Source: Prevotella sp.
GTDB taxonomy: Bacteria; Bacteroidota; Bacteroidia; Bacteroidales; Bacteroidaceae
Direction of reading: 5' to 3'
DNA: 64,000 nt
Assembly (NCBI GenBank): GCA_017554385.1
Contig: JAFZIL010000036.1
Span: 1 to 64,000 of the forward strand
The notes below the pieces were generated by a model, which did no database searches, was not told where the DNA came from, and saw only the letters and a list, made by a program, of their open reading frames with translations. This document shows positions 1 to 7,790 of this stretch, piece by piece; position 1 is the stretch's first letter, and each line of letters starts with the position of its first letter. Position numbers and translations under genes: made by a program.

Positions 1-113
1 CCCCTCCCTTCAAGGGGAGGGGCAGGGGTGGGGTCTGTATATTCCTCGCTGTCTGATATTTACAAACCCCACCCTGGCCTTCGGCCACCCCTCCCCTTGA
101 AGGGAGGGGAGTG
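1..113. repeat. G/C-rich palindrome pair in inverted orientation
   Basis: Positions 1-34 and 66-113 are imperfect reverse complements of each other. Each contains its own palindromic core of the form CCCCTCCC-TT-AAGGGGAGGGG followed by a GGGGTGGGG-like tract. The same two-copy inverted arrangement recurs at 14558-14698, and single copies occur inside genes at 21600-21640, 48760-48790 and 50371-50403. The left copy begins at the window edge, so the element may extend further. Confidence 0.8.
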
Positions 114-177
114 GCTGCGCCTCCCGTTGCGGCAGTATGTGGACTTTTTAAAGTGGACTCCTGTTTTGAAACTAAAA

Positions 178-236
178 CGAGAACTATTCTCGTGGCATGC
201 GAGAACTATTCTCGTGGCAAGTGAGAACTATTCTCG
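178..236. repeat. Three palindromes CGAGAACTATTCTCG at 22-23 base spacing
   Basis: Copies start at 178, 200 and 223 (the third lacks the first C). Each is a perfect inverted repeat, CGAGAA-CTA-TTCTCG, and the copies sit about two helical turns apart. That is the geometry of a protein-binding operator array, but no adjacent gene starts close by on the + strand. The word GCGAGAACTATT also occurs at 31262-31273 in another repeat. Confidence 0.7.
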
Positions 237-571
237 CCGCTACACAGCACCGCTAAGTCCGCAAACAGCCCCTGTTTCCAAGCAGGTTTAAGGGTATTGG
301 GGAAAGAGGGAGGGGGGCATACAGGGGGCACACTGGGGGCGCGTTTTTAGGCATGGTGTGCCCCCCGTAAATGCCGATATACAAAGGGAAAGTACGAAAA
401 AGGGGGCACAGGGGCACACTATTTTCATCATTAAACATTACTCACATCTTCATTCTGCGCATTTTGCACCAGGACAAGACACTCAACGAATGGCAGCAAT
501 GGTGCGACCGCCTACACGCAAAAAGTGACACTGTGGCAGATATTTCGGGGCATAAACGAAAAAAATGGTAT

Positions 572-608
572 AATTATTTCGGCATCACGAAATAATTGAT
601 TAATTTTG
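572..608 (+). promoter_or_regulatory. Promoter of the aminotransferase gene with overlapping inverted repeat
   Basis: TAATTTTG at 601-608 matches the Bacteroidetes -7 element TAnnTTTG and lies 27 bases before the ATG at 636. Immediately upstream is a perfect 10-base inverted repeat, AATTATTTCG (572-581) and CGAAATAATT (588-597), which covers the region where the -33 element should be. It could be a repressor site; this is inference. Confidence 0.55.
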
Positions 609-635
609 CGCGTTATTTATTAAAAAGGAAGCAAT

Positions 636-1835
636 ATGGCACAACTTTCCAACCGCTTGCAGCGACTCGCACCATCGGCCACGCTGGCCATGTCGCAGAA
701 GAGCGCCGAGATGAAGGCGCAGGGCATTGACGTCATCAACATGAGTGTGGGTGAACCCGACTTCAACACTCCCGACCATATCAAGGAGGCCGCCAAGCAG
801 GCAGTAGACCAGAACTATTCGCGCTATTCGCCCGTGCCAGGCTATCCCGAGCTGCGCAAGGCTGTCGTGGAGAAGCTGAAGCGCGAAAACGGACTTGACT
901 ACTCGACAAGCGAGATCCTGGTGTCGAACGGAGCAAAGCAGAGCGTCTGCAACACGGTGATGGCACTGGTGAACCCCGGTGAGGAAGTCATCATCCCCGC
1001 CCCCTACTGGGTAAGCTATCCACAGATGGCCCTGTTGGCCGGTGGTACCCCAGTCTTCGTCGAAGCCACGTTCGAGCAGAACTTCAAGATGACGCCCGAG
1101 CAGCTCGAGGCTGCCATCACGCCAAAGACAAGGCTGCTGATACTCTGCTCGCCCAGCAATCCTACCGGCTCGGTCTATAATAAAGAGGAATTGCGCGCAC
1201 TCGCGAACATTATATTACAACATGACGACCTCTTTGTGCTGGCCGACGAGATCTATGAGCACATCAACTACGTGGGTAAGCATGAATCCATCGCCCAGTT
1301 CCCGGGTATGAAAGAGCGCACCATCATCGTCAACGGCGTGTCGAAGGCATACGCTATGACGGGATGGCGTATCGGCTATATCGCTGCACCCGAATGGATT
1401 GTGAAAGGCTGTAACAAACTGCAGGGACAATACACCAGCGGCCCTTGCTCGGTGAGCCAGAAGGCTGCCGAATTTGCCTATACCCAGAGCCAGGACTGTG
1501 TCGAAGAGATGAGACAGGCCTTTGAGCGTCGCCGTAACCTTATCGTCGAGCTGGCCAAGGACATTCCCGGATTAGAGGTCAACGTGCCGGAGGGCGCCTT
1601 CTACCTCTTCCCCAAATGCTCGTCGTTCTACGGAATGACCGCCCCCAACGGCTCCGTCATTGGAAACAGCACCGAACTGGCCCTCTACTTGCTCGAAGAG
1701 GCTCACGTGGCCACTGTCGGAGGCGATGCTTTTGGCGACCCAGACTGCTTCCGTATGAGCTATGCCACAAGCGATGACAACATCCGCGAGGCCATGCGAC
1801 GCATCAAGGAAGCATTGGCCAAACTGAAAAAATAA
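636..1835 (+). CDS. aspC: Aspartate aminotransferase (class I/II PLP aminotransferase)
   Basis: The 399-residue protein is a fold-type I PLP aminotransferase that most likely interconverts aspartate and 2-oxoglutarate with oxaloacetate and glutamate in the cytoplasm. Visible hallmarks are SPSNPTG at residues 172-178, the ADEIY motif with PLP-ring Asp204 and Tyr207, and the Schiff-base lysine Lys237 in GVSKAYAMTGWRIGY. A late CFRMSYA motif supplies the carboxylate-binding arginine. Length is normal for the family. The ATG at 636 is preceded by AAAAAGGAAG and a -7 promoter element. It stands alone, followed after its stop by a weak hairpin and then the promoter of the ExbB operon. Exact substrate among aspartate, aromatic or related amino acids cannot be fixed by motif alone. 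Confidence 0.9.
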   Translation: MAQLSNRLQRLAPSATLAMSQKSAEMKAQGIDVINMSVGEPDFNTPDHIKEAAKQAVDQNYSRYSPVPGYPELRKAVVEKLKRENGLDYSTSEILVSNGAKQSVCNTVMALVNPGEEVIIPAPYWVSYPQMALLAGGTPVFVEATFEQNFKMTPEQLEAAITPKTRLLILCSPSNPTGSVYNKEELRALANIILQHDDLFVLADEIYEHINYVGKHESIAQFPGMKERTIIVNGVSKAYAMTGWRIGYIAAPEWIVKGCNKLQGQYTSGPCSVSQKAAEFAYTQSQDCVEEMRQAFERRRNLIVELAKDIPGLEVNVPEGAFYLFPKCSSFYGMTAPNGSVIGNSTELALYLLEEAHVATVGGDAFGDPDCFRMSYATSDDNIREAMRRIKEALAKLKK

Positions 1836-1851
1836 CGTCCCACCGACGTTA
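1833..1851 (+). terminator. Short hairpin at the end of the aminotransferase gene
   Basis: TAACGTC (1833-1839, containing the stop codon) pairs with GACGTTA (1845-1851) across a five-base loop. There is no run of T after it, so it is a weak candidate terminator. Confidence 0.3.
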
Positions 1852-1889
1852 AAAGTGGTTAAATAGTCGCAAAGTACGCATTTTCTTGT

Positions 1890-1897
1890 TATCTTTG
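1890..1897 (+). promoter_or_regulatory. Promoter -7 element for the ExbB operon
   Basis: TATCTTTG matches TAnnTTTG. It predicts a transcript start near 1903 and a leader of roughly 105 bases before the exbB ATG at 2010. No convincing -33 TTTG is seen at the right distance. Confidence 0.55.
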
Positions 1898-2009
1898 CGC
1901 GAGATTCTGTCATGTCGGGACGTCATTGCATCCTATGACTGGCAGGAAAGCATGAACAGATATTTACATTCAATCAATTTTTAATAACTAAAAAACAAAA
2001 ATCAAACTT

Positions 2010-2837
2010 ATGGCAACAACAACAAAGGCTGCAGCCCCAGCCAAGAAACAGGGCTTCGGTGGTATCAAAGCTGCTTGGATTATCCTCGTCATTTGCTGCG
2101 TACTCGCTTATTCGTTCTACTATTTCGTACTCGGTAATCCCGACAACTTCGTGGGTGGCGACCGTGAAGGTCATCCCGCAAACCTGATGGGTACTGTGTA
2201 CAAGGGCGGTTTCGTTGTAGGTGTGATCCTCACCCTGCTGCTCACCGTGATCGTGCTTGGTGTAGAGCGCTTCTTCGCCATCAAGTCGGCTTCCGGCACC
2301 ATGAATCTTGGTAAGTTCACTGCTCAGGTGAAGGCCCTCATCCGTGACCAGAAGTTCACCGAGGCTCGCGCTCTCTGCAACAAGATGCAGGGTTCGGTGG
2401 CCAATGTGGTGCTCGCTTCCATCAACGCCTATGAGGACGTGGAGAAGAACGAGACGCTGAAGAAGGCTCAGAAGGTTGCTAAGATCCAGCAGGCTCACGA
2501 AGAGGCAACCCAGCTCGAGATGCCTACGCTGCAGATGAACCTCCCGATGGTGGCTACCATCGTTTCTCTCGGTACCCTGACCGCTCTGTTCGGTACTGTG
2601 CTCGGTATGATCGGATCATTCCAGGCTCTGTCTGCCGGTGGTGGTGCTGACTCTATGGCTCTGTCGGCTGGTATCTCTGAGGCTCTTGTGAACACCGCTT
2701 CAGGTATCTTGACCTCTTGGTTCGCAACCGTTATCTACAACTTCTTCTCGAACAAGATCGACAAGCTGACTTACGCTCTCGACGAGGTTGGTTACACCAT
2801 CGCTGCTACTTACGATTCTAACCACACCGAGGCATAA
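2010..2837 (+). CDS. exbB: MotA/TolQ/ExbB proton channel family protein
   Basis: This 275-residue inner-membrane protein is the proton-channel pentamer component that energises TonB. After a short Ala/Lys-rich N-terminus there is a membrane segment around residues 15-45 and a second around 70-90. The conserved ExbB core lies at about 170-250, with two glycine/threonine-rich helices (MVATIVSLGTLTALFGTVLG and the segment with NTASGILTSWFATVIYNFF). The extra N-terminal helix is typical of the Bacteroidetes form. It is the first gene of an operon with two exbD genes, tonB, a PstS-like lipoprotein gene and a TPR gene, all on the + strand with short gaps. The start has no Shine-Dalgarno sequence, only an A-rich leader. 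Confidence 0.93.
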   Translation: MATTTKAAAPAKKQGFGGIKAAWIILVICCVLAYSFYYFVLGNPDNFVGGDREGHPANLMGTVYKGGFVVGVILTLLLTVIVLGVERFFAIKSASGTMNLGKFTAQVKALIRDQKFTEARALCNKMQGSVANVVLASINAYEDVEKNETLKKAQKVAKIQQAHEEATQLEMPTLQMNLPMVATIVSLGTLTALFGTVLGMIGSFQALSAGGGADSMALSAGISEALVNTASGILTSWFATVIYNFFSNKIDKLTYALDEVGYTIAATYDSNHTEA

Positions 2838-2873
2838 TTTGTTTTACCTTATTAATTAATAACGCTTTAATCA

Positions 2874-3488
2874 ATGGGTAAAATAAAAATTGCAAAAAAG
2901 GACATCTGGATCGACATGACGCCAATGTCGGACGTGATGACCCTGTTGCTCTGCTTCTTCATGTTGACATCAACATTCTTGACGCCAGAGCCAGTGAAGG
3001 TCAACACTCCGAGTTCGGTTTCTGAGGTCAAAGTGCCCGAGAACGACGTCTTGAACATTCTGATTGACCCGAATGGCAAGATTTTCGTGGGCACGGAGAA
3101 CAAGAACAACATGCTCGCCATGATGCAGGACGTGACCGATAAGTTCGGCATCACGCTCAACGCTACCCAGATCAAGCACTTCCGCGAGGATGCTATGATC
3201 GGTGCGCCCCTGAGCAAGTTTGCCGACTATCTGAATCTCGAGCCTGACAAAATGGGCGAAGCGATCCAGACCATGGGCATCCCCACCGATAGTATCGATG
3301 GCGGGATGAGCGAGTTCCAGGAATGGGTGAAAGCGGCCCGCGAAGCCAACAGCGACATCAAGATTGCCATCAAGAGCGACGCCACCACGTCGTACAAGGT
3401 CATCAAGACTGTGATGTCTGAGCTGCAGGACATGAACGAGAACCGCTACCAGCTGATTACTAATCTTAAAACATCGTCGGAGGAGTAA
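2874..3488 (+). CDS. exbD: Biopolymer transporter ExbD (first copy)
   Basis: This 204-residue ExbD/TolR family protein has a short cytoplasmic N-terminus, one membrane helix at about residues 18-38 and a periplasmic domain. The key proton-relay aspartate is Asp20 in the motif TPMSDVMTLLLCFFML. It would sit inside the ExbB pentamer and couple proton flow to TonB. The periplasmic part (residues 40-204) is longer than the classical Escherichia coli ExbD (141 aa), as is usual in Bacteroidetes. It lies 36 bases after exbB and 3 bases before a second, divergent exbD, so the two could form a heterodimer in one motor. Confidence 0.92.
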   Translation: MGKIKIAKKDIWIDMTPMSDVMTLLLCFFMLTSTFLTPEPVKVNTPSSVSEVKVPENDVLNILIDPNGKIFVGTENKNNMLAMMQDVTDKFGITLNATQIKHFREDAMIGAPLSKFADYLNLEPDKMGEAIQTMGIPTDSIDGGMSEFQEWVKAAREANSDIKIAIKSDATTSYKVIKTVMSELQDMNENRYQLITNLKTSSEE

Positions 3489-3491
3489 GCT

Positions 3492-4157
3492 ATGGCAAAA
3501 AAGAAAATGAGTAAGCAGAAGAAAATGGATACCCGCGTGAACTTCACGCCGATGGTAGACATGATGATGCTGCTGATTACGTTCTTCATGCTCTGTACGA
3601 CGCTGAGCAAGCCTCAGGCTATGCAGCTGACGATGCCGAGTAATGATGATCAGTTACAGAAAGAAGACAAATCGGTGACCAAGGCTTCTTACACCATCAC
3701 GGTGTATCTGGCTGGTGAGGACAAGATCTACTATGTAGCAGGTCTGCCCGAGTACGAGAATCCCGAGTGCATGAAGGAGACCTCATGGGGCTCCAAGGGC
3801 ATCCGCGACGTGCTCATCCACCACACTACCGAGGACGGCACCAACCCTGTTGCACAGGTGATGCAGGCCAAGGTCGAGCTGGACAAGAAGAAACTTGCCG
3901 CCGGTGACAAGATGTCGGACGAGGAGTATCAGAAACAGCTCTCCGCCATCAAGAATGGTGACATCTATGGCAATGGTCAGAAGATTCAGACCATGACCGT
4001 CATCATTAAGCCTATGGACACGGCCAACTACAACAATATGGTACAGGCCCTTGACGAGATGCAGATTTGCAGTATTGGTAAGTATGTCATCGACAAGATT
4101 AACGAAGACGACGAGAAGCTTCTCACGTTGAAGGGAATCAAGTTTGCCGCTGACTAA
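3492..4157 (+). CDS. exbD: Biopolymer transporter ExbD (second copy)
   Basis: A 221-residue second ExbD/TolR family protein. It begins with a Lys/Met-rich stretch, then NFTPMVDMMMLLITFFMLC, in which Asp23 is the expected proton-relay residue and residues 23-40 the single membrane helix. The periplasmic part is enlarged and charged. It starts three bases after the first exbD, so translation is probably coupled. Its partners are the ExbB upstream and TonB downstream. The two ExbD proteins differ clearly in sequence, so this is not a recent duplication. Confidence 0.92.
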   Translation: MAKKKMSKQKKMDTRVNFTPMVDMMMLLITFFMLCTTLSKPQAMQLTMPSNDDQLQKEDKSVTKASYTITVYLAGEDKIYYVAGLPEYENPECMKETSWGSKGIRDVLIHHTTEDGTNPVAQVMQAKVELDKKKLAAGDKMSDEEYQKQLSAIKNGDIYGNGQKIQTMTVIIKPMDTANYNNMVQALDEMQICSIGKYVIDKINEDDEKLLTLKGIKFAAD

Positions 4158-4177
4158 CATTAAAACAAGACAGAACT

Positions 4178-5011
4178 ATGGGAAGAATAGATCTTATTGA
4201 CAATCGCTGGGTCGATCTCGTATTTGAAGGCAAAAACCAGGCGTTCGGTGCCTATGCCCTCCGCAAGGACACGGGTAAGCGCAACCTGAAGGCGCTGATT
4301 CTGACTGTTGCCACGATTGTTGCCATTATGCTTCTTGTGGCTGCTAAGGTGGCCATCGAGAACCAGTTGGCAAGCCGTGTAGCTATTACTGATGATGTGG
4401 AGCTGTCGAAGCTAGCACAGAAGAAGGAAACCAAGGTGGAACGTAAGGAACCCGTCAAGATTGAAATGGAGAAGCAGGTCGTCGAGAAGGTAAAGAGCTC
4501 GGTGAAGTTTACTGCTCCTGAGATCAAGAAGGATAACGAGGTGAATCCTGAGGACGAAATCAAGTCGCAGGACGACCTCTCGAAGACCAACACGGCCATC
4601 GGTTCGTTCGGTGTGAAAGGTAACGACGAGGAAGGCGGTGAGGTGCTGAAGGCTCAGCAGGTTGCCGTCGACGAGGCTCCGAAGGAAGAAGAGACCAAGG
4701 TCTTCGACGTGGTAGAGCAGATGCCGTCGTTCCCCGGTGGCGATGCAGCGCTGATGAAGTTCCTGAGCGAGCACATCAAGTACCCCGTTGTGGCTGAGGA
4801 GAATGGTATCCAGGGCCGTGTTATCGCCACCTTCGTGGTTGAGCGCGACGGTTCGATTACCGACGTGAAGGTTATCAAGAGCGTTGACCCCTCACTCGAC
4901 AAGGAGGCCATCCGCGTGCTGAAGTCCATGCCTAAGTGGATTCCCGGTAAGCAGAACGGTTCGGCTGTTCGTGTGAAGTACACCGTGCCTGTGACCTTCA
5001 GACTCCAGTAA
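4178..5011 (+). CDS. tonB: Energy transducer TonB
   Basis: The 277-residue protein spans the inner membrane once (about residues 39-57) and reaches through the periplasm to outer-membrane TonB-dependent receptors. The conserved Bacteroidetes N-terminus has GKNQAFGAYALRK before the helix. A charged Lys/Glu-rich linker at about 70-175 replaces the Pro-rich linker of enterobacteria. The C-terminal TonB fold (about 190-277) shows MPSFPGGDAALMKFL, then GRVIATFVVERDGSI, and ends VRVKYTVPVTFRLQ. It is the fourth gene of the operon and takes proton-motive energy from the ExbB/ExbD proteins encoded just upstream. Confidence 0.95.
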   Translation: MGRIDLIDNRWVDLVFEGKNQAFGAYALRKDTGKRNLKALILTVATIVAIMLLVAAKVAIENQLASRVAITDDVELSKLAQKKETKVERKEPVKIEMEKQVVEKVKSSVKFTAPEIKKDNEVNPEDEIKSQDDLSKTNTAIGSFGVKGNDEEGGEVLKAQQVAVDEAPKEEETKVFDVVEQMPSFPGGDAALMKFLSEHIKYPVVAEENGIQGRVIATFVVERDGSITDVKVIKSVDPSLDKEAIRVLKSMPKWIPGKQNGSAVRVKYTVPVTFRLQ

Positions 5012-5022
5012 GCACTATAAGT

Positions 5023-5085
5023 CTCATGGGGCCTATGAGTCCAATGAGCCCAATAGGGCAAATGGGGCAAATGAGTCCCATGAGA
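5023..5085. repeat. Array of seven 9-base units inside a 12-base inverted repeat
   Basis: The gap between tonB and the next gene is filled by consecutive nonamers: CTCATGGGG, CCTATGAGT, CCAATGAGC, CCAATAGGG, CAAATGGGG, CAAATGAGT, CCCATGAGA. The outermost words make a perfect inverted repeat, AAGTCTCATGGG (5019-5030) with CCCATGAGACTT (5077-5088). A second nonamer array of similar words lies at 28045-28089. Confidence 0.85.
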
Positions 5086-5108
5086 CTTCAACCTTACAAA
5101 ATCAAAGT

Positions 5109-6071
5109 ATGAACAGAAACTCATTCGGTATTATTATCGGATTTACCTTTATTTTAGGCTTGTTCCTCGCTTGTGGGAACAAGCCTAAAAATGGTCAAGC
5201 CGCCTACGACTACGAGGCAGCTGCCAGCTTCTTCACCGCTGACGAGAGCTTCTTCCCTATCCTTGACGAAGAGCTCGAGGTCTATCAGGCCCTGCATGCA
5301 CAGGGTGAGCTCCGTGCTGAGTACACCAGTCAGGAGGAAGCCATGAGGAAGCTAATGAACAACGAGACCTGGCTGGCTTTCACCACCCGCGATTTCACGG
5401 CAAAGGAGCTGCAGAACCTGAAGGACCGCAAGTTCCTGCCTCGCACCATCCCCATCGCTTACGACGGTCTGGCCATCATCGTCAACAACCAGAATCCCGA
5501 CACTATGATTACAGTCAAGGACTTCGCACGCATTCTCAGCGGCGAGGCACAGTTGTGGCGGGACATCTACCCCAACTCACGGCTCGACAGCATCGACGTG
5601 GTGTTCGACAATCCTAAGTCAAGCACCGTGCGCTACTGCGTCGACTCGATTCTGGGCGGTAAGCCTATCAACAGCCACAACATCGGTGCCGTGCTGAAGA
5701 GCAGCGAGGTTATCGACTATGTCGAAAACCACAAGAATGCCATCGGCATCATCGGTTCCAACTGGCTCAACGACAAGCGCGACACCACCAATGTCACCTT
5801 TAAGAAAGAAATCACCGTCATGAAGGTATCCAAACTCGATTCCGCTACCGTCTCGAACAGTTGGCGACCCTATCAGGGATACCTATATAATGGCAACTAC
5901 CCTCTCGTGCGCACTATCTATGCCTTGCTCAACGAGCCGCGCAGTGGTGTGCCATCGGGGTTTGCCCACTTCTGCCGACTGCCCAAGGGCCAGCTCATCA
6001 TCTTCAAGGCCGGCCTGCTGCCCATACAGGGTAATATCAACGTCAGGGAAGTAACTGTCAGCGAAGAATAA
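5109..6071 (+). CDS. PstS-like substrate-binding lipoprotein in the TonB operon
   Basis: A 320-residue lipoprotein: the signal ends in the lipobox LFLAC with Cys22. The mature part resembles the periplasmic phosphate-binding (PstS, PBP-like) fold, with a TFTTRDFTAKEL-like loop region, the segment IPIAYDGLAIIVNN and IGIIGSNWLND. No ABC transporter genes for phosphate lie nearby. This gene and the following TPR gene are commonly found after tonB in Bacteroidales, so a role linked to the TonB motor or periplasmic sensing is possible, not established. It starts after the nonamer repeat and is followed by an octamer repeat. Confidence 0.75.
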   Translation: MNRNSFGIIIGFTFILGLFLACGNKPKNGQAAYDYEAAASFFTADESFFPILDEELEVYQALHAQGELRAEYTSQEEAMRKLMNNETWLAFTTRDFTAKELQNLKDRKFLPRTIPIAYDGLAIIVNNQNPDTMITVKDFARILSGEAQLWRDIYPNSRLDSIDVVFDNPKSSTVRYCVDSILGGKPINSHNIGAVLKSSEVIDYVENHKNAIGIIGSNWLNDKRDTTNVTFKKEITVMKVSKLDSATVSNSWRPYQGYLYNGNYPLVRTIYALLNEPRSGVPSGFAHFCRLPKGQLIIFKAGLLPIQGNINVREVTVSEE

Positions 6072-6083
6072 ACCTTTTTGAGC

Positions 6084-6163
6084 GTGTTACGTCATAACGA
6101 TATAACGAAATACCGTCATAACGAAACAACGAAACAACGAGACTACGAAACAACAGAATTACG
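6084..6163. repeat. Array of ten 8-base units ending mostly in ACG
   Basis: Consecutive octamers such as TCATAACG, ATATAACG, AAATACCG, AAACAACG (twice in a row) and GAATTACG fill most of the gap between the PstS-like gene and the TPR gene. Nearly every unit ends in CG. No gene is visible in it. Confidence 0.85.
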
Positions 6164-6185
6164 AACTTAAAAAAGAAAGAGAGTT

Positions 6186-7616
6186 ATGAAAGCAATTAAA
6201 TATCTATTCATTGGAGCCCTGATGCTCAGCGTCTGCGCTCCCGTTGTCGCTCAGGACAACAAGGCCGCCATTGACGAAGCTGCACAGCTCGTCAAGTCGA
6301 AGGCCGATGCAAAGGAAATCAAGTCGTTCGCAAAGAAGTACAAGAAGAACGGCGAAGTGCTCACAGGACTGGCACGTGCCTTCTACGAGCAGCAGGATAC
6401 TGCCAACGCCCGTATCTATGCCGAGCAGGCTACTACCCTGAAGTATGCACCTGCCTACGTGCTCCTTGGTGACATTGCCGCTCTCGCCGATGACGGTGGC
6501 CTGGCCGGACAAATGTATCAGCAGGCCATGTATTTCGACCCGAAGCTTCCCGAGGCCTACACCAAGTATGCCACGATGTACAGCAAGATCGACCCTGCCG
6601 GTGCCATCCAGAAGCTCGAGGATCTGCGTGTCAACGTGCCCGACTATCCTGTCGACCTGCCTATGGCCCGACTCTATACCAAGGCAAATAAGATGGACGA
6701 GGCAATGGCTGCCTACGACCGCTGGTACACCACCACCGACTACTCTAAGAAAGAGCCGGGCGATGTGGCTGGCTACGCACTCATCCACCACATGAAGAAG
6801 AACTACGACAAGAGCATGCAGATCATCAACGAGGCATCTCAGAAGTATCCGCGCAGCTCCTCTATCAACCGTATCGGCTTGATGAACACCATCGCACAGC
6901 AGAAGTTTGAAGAGGCACTCGTTTGGGGCGACCGTCTGTTCAATAAGAGTGACTCAGCCAACTTCAACGACTTCGACTACACCAACTACGCTCAGGCACA
7001 TATCGGTGTGGGCAAGTACGACGAGGCCATCAATCTCTACCGCAAGGGTATGGAGGTCAGTAAGGCCGACCAGGACGCTGTGAACAACCTGCGCAAGGAG
7101 ATTTCTGACGCCTACATGCAGAAGGGCGACTTCGATCAGGCTGTGGCAGAGTATCGCCTCTACCTCGAGGGCACCACGAAGAAGACTGCCAGCGACTACA
7201 GTACGCTCGCTGAGATGTACTACAAGCACGCTGCCGACCTGCAGGGCGAGGAGCAGATGAACGCCATCCGCGAGGCCGACAAGATCTATGCCGATGTCGA
7301 GGAGAAATTCGCCAACAATACCGACGTGCTCGCCTACGTGCTCAACCGTCGCGGTACGCTCAACGTGATTCTCGATCCCGACAGCAAGCAGGGACTGGCC
7401 AAGCCCGTCTTCGAGAAGCTTATGCAGCTCATGGAGGGTAAGGAGAACCGTACCGATGCCGACAACAAGAAGCTTGTCACCAGCTATCGCTACATGATGT
7501 CCTACGACCTGCTCGTGCAGGACAACAAGCAGGCTGCACGTGACTGGGCTCAGAAGATTCTGACCGTCGATCCTGAGAACGAACAGGCCAAGCAGGTGAT
7601 TGAGAATATCAAGTAA
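6186..7616 (+). CDS. Secreted tetratricopeptide-repeat protein
   Basis: A 476-residue protein with a cleavable signal peptide (about residues 1-23, ending APVVAQ). The rest is made of helical TPR-like repeats rich in Ala/Tyr/Asp; examples are the stretches starting ARAFYEQQDTANARIYAEQA, FNDFDYTNYAQAHIGVGKYD and EYRLYLEGTTKKTASDYSTL. It is the last gene of the ExbB-ExbD-ExbD-TonB-PstS-like operon and is followed by a good terminator. TPR proteins are protein-interaction scaffolds; here it probably works in the periplasm with the TonB machinery, which is inferred from position only. Confidence 0.85.
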   Translation: MKAIKYLFIGALMLSVCAPVVAQDNKAAIDEAAQLVKSKADAKEIKSFAKKYKKNGEVLTGLARAFYEQQDTANARIYAEQATTLKYAPAYVLLGDIAALADDGGLAGQMYQQAMYFDPKLPEAYTKYATMYSKIDPAGAIQKLEDLRVNVPDYPVDLPMARLYTKANKMDEAMAAYDRWYTTTDYSKKEPGDVAGYALIHHMKKNYDKSMQIINEASQKYPRSSSINRIGLMNTIAQQKFEEALVWGDRLFNKSDSANFNDFDYTNYAQAHIGVGKYDEAINLYRKGMEVSKADQDAVNNLRKEISDAYMQKGDFDQAVAEYRLYLEGTTKKTASDYSTLAEMYYKHAADLQGEEQMNAIREADKIYADVEEKFANNTDVLAYVLNRRGTLNVILDPDSKQGLAKPVFEKLMQLMEGKENRTDADNKKLVTSYRYMMSYDLLVQDNKQAARDWAQKILTVDPENEQAKQVIENIK

Positions 7617-7638
7617 ATACAGCATACCAAAACGCAAC

Positions 7639-7672
7639 CGGGCAGACTCAACAGTCTGCCCGTTGTTGTTTA
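7639..7672 (+). terminator. Terminator of the ExbB-TonB operon
   Basis: CGGGCAGACT (7639-7648) and AGTCTGCCCG (7653-7662) form a perfect 10-base stem with a CAAC loop, followed by TTGTTGTTTA. It lies just after the TPR gene. Confidence 0.85.
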
Positions 7673-7761
7673 TAGGGGGCTGTATGACAGGTTGATAGAT
7701 AAAACGGAGGTGTAATTACAAAAAACTCAGTATGATTCTTCGGTGTATCGACTTTTTTGAT

Positions 7762-7769
7762 TACCTTTG
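7762..7769 (+). promoter_or_regulatory. Promoter -7 element for gltX
   Basis: TACCTTTG is a perfect TAnnTTTG match 21 bases before the gltX ATG, which predicts a short leader of about 15 bases. Confidence 0.65.
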
Positions 7770-7790
7770 CATCCAAAATACGACAACTAA

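Larger units (their letters stand above)
1..635. other. Gene-free left edge with repeats
   Basis: No convincing gene lies here. The stretch holds, in order: a G/C-rich palindrome pair (1-34 and 66-113), three copies of a 15-base palindrome (178-236), a G-run-rich tract with many GGGGGCACA-like words (about 300-415), and an inverted repeat next to a promoter (572-608). Open frames at 28-291 and 371-595 exist, but the first reads through the palindrome repeat and the second has no recognisable domain, so neither is called a gene. Confidence 0.6.

Noticed and set aside
28-291. 87-codon open frame at the left edge
   Set aside because: It starts inside the palindrome pair and runs through the triple palindrome; the product is a Pro/Gly-rich repeat translation with no domain.
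371-595. 74-codon open frame before the aminotransferase
   Set aside because: No recognisable domain and it ends inside the promoter palindrome; a decayed gene fragment cannot be excluded but is not supported.
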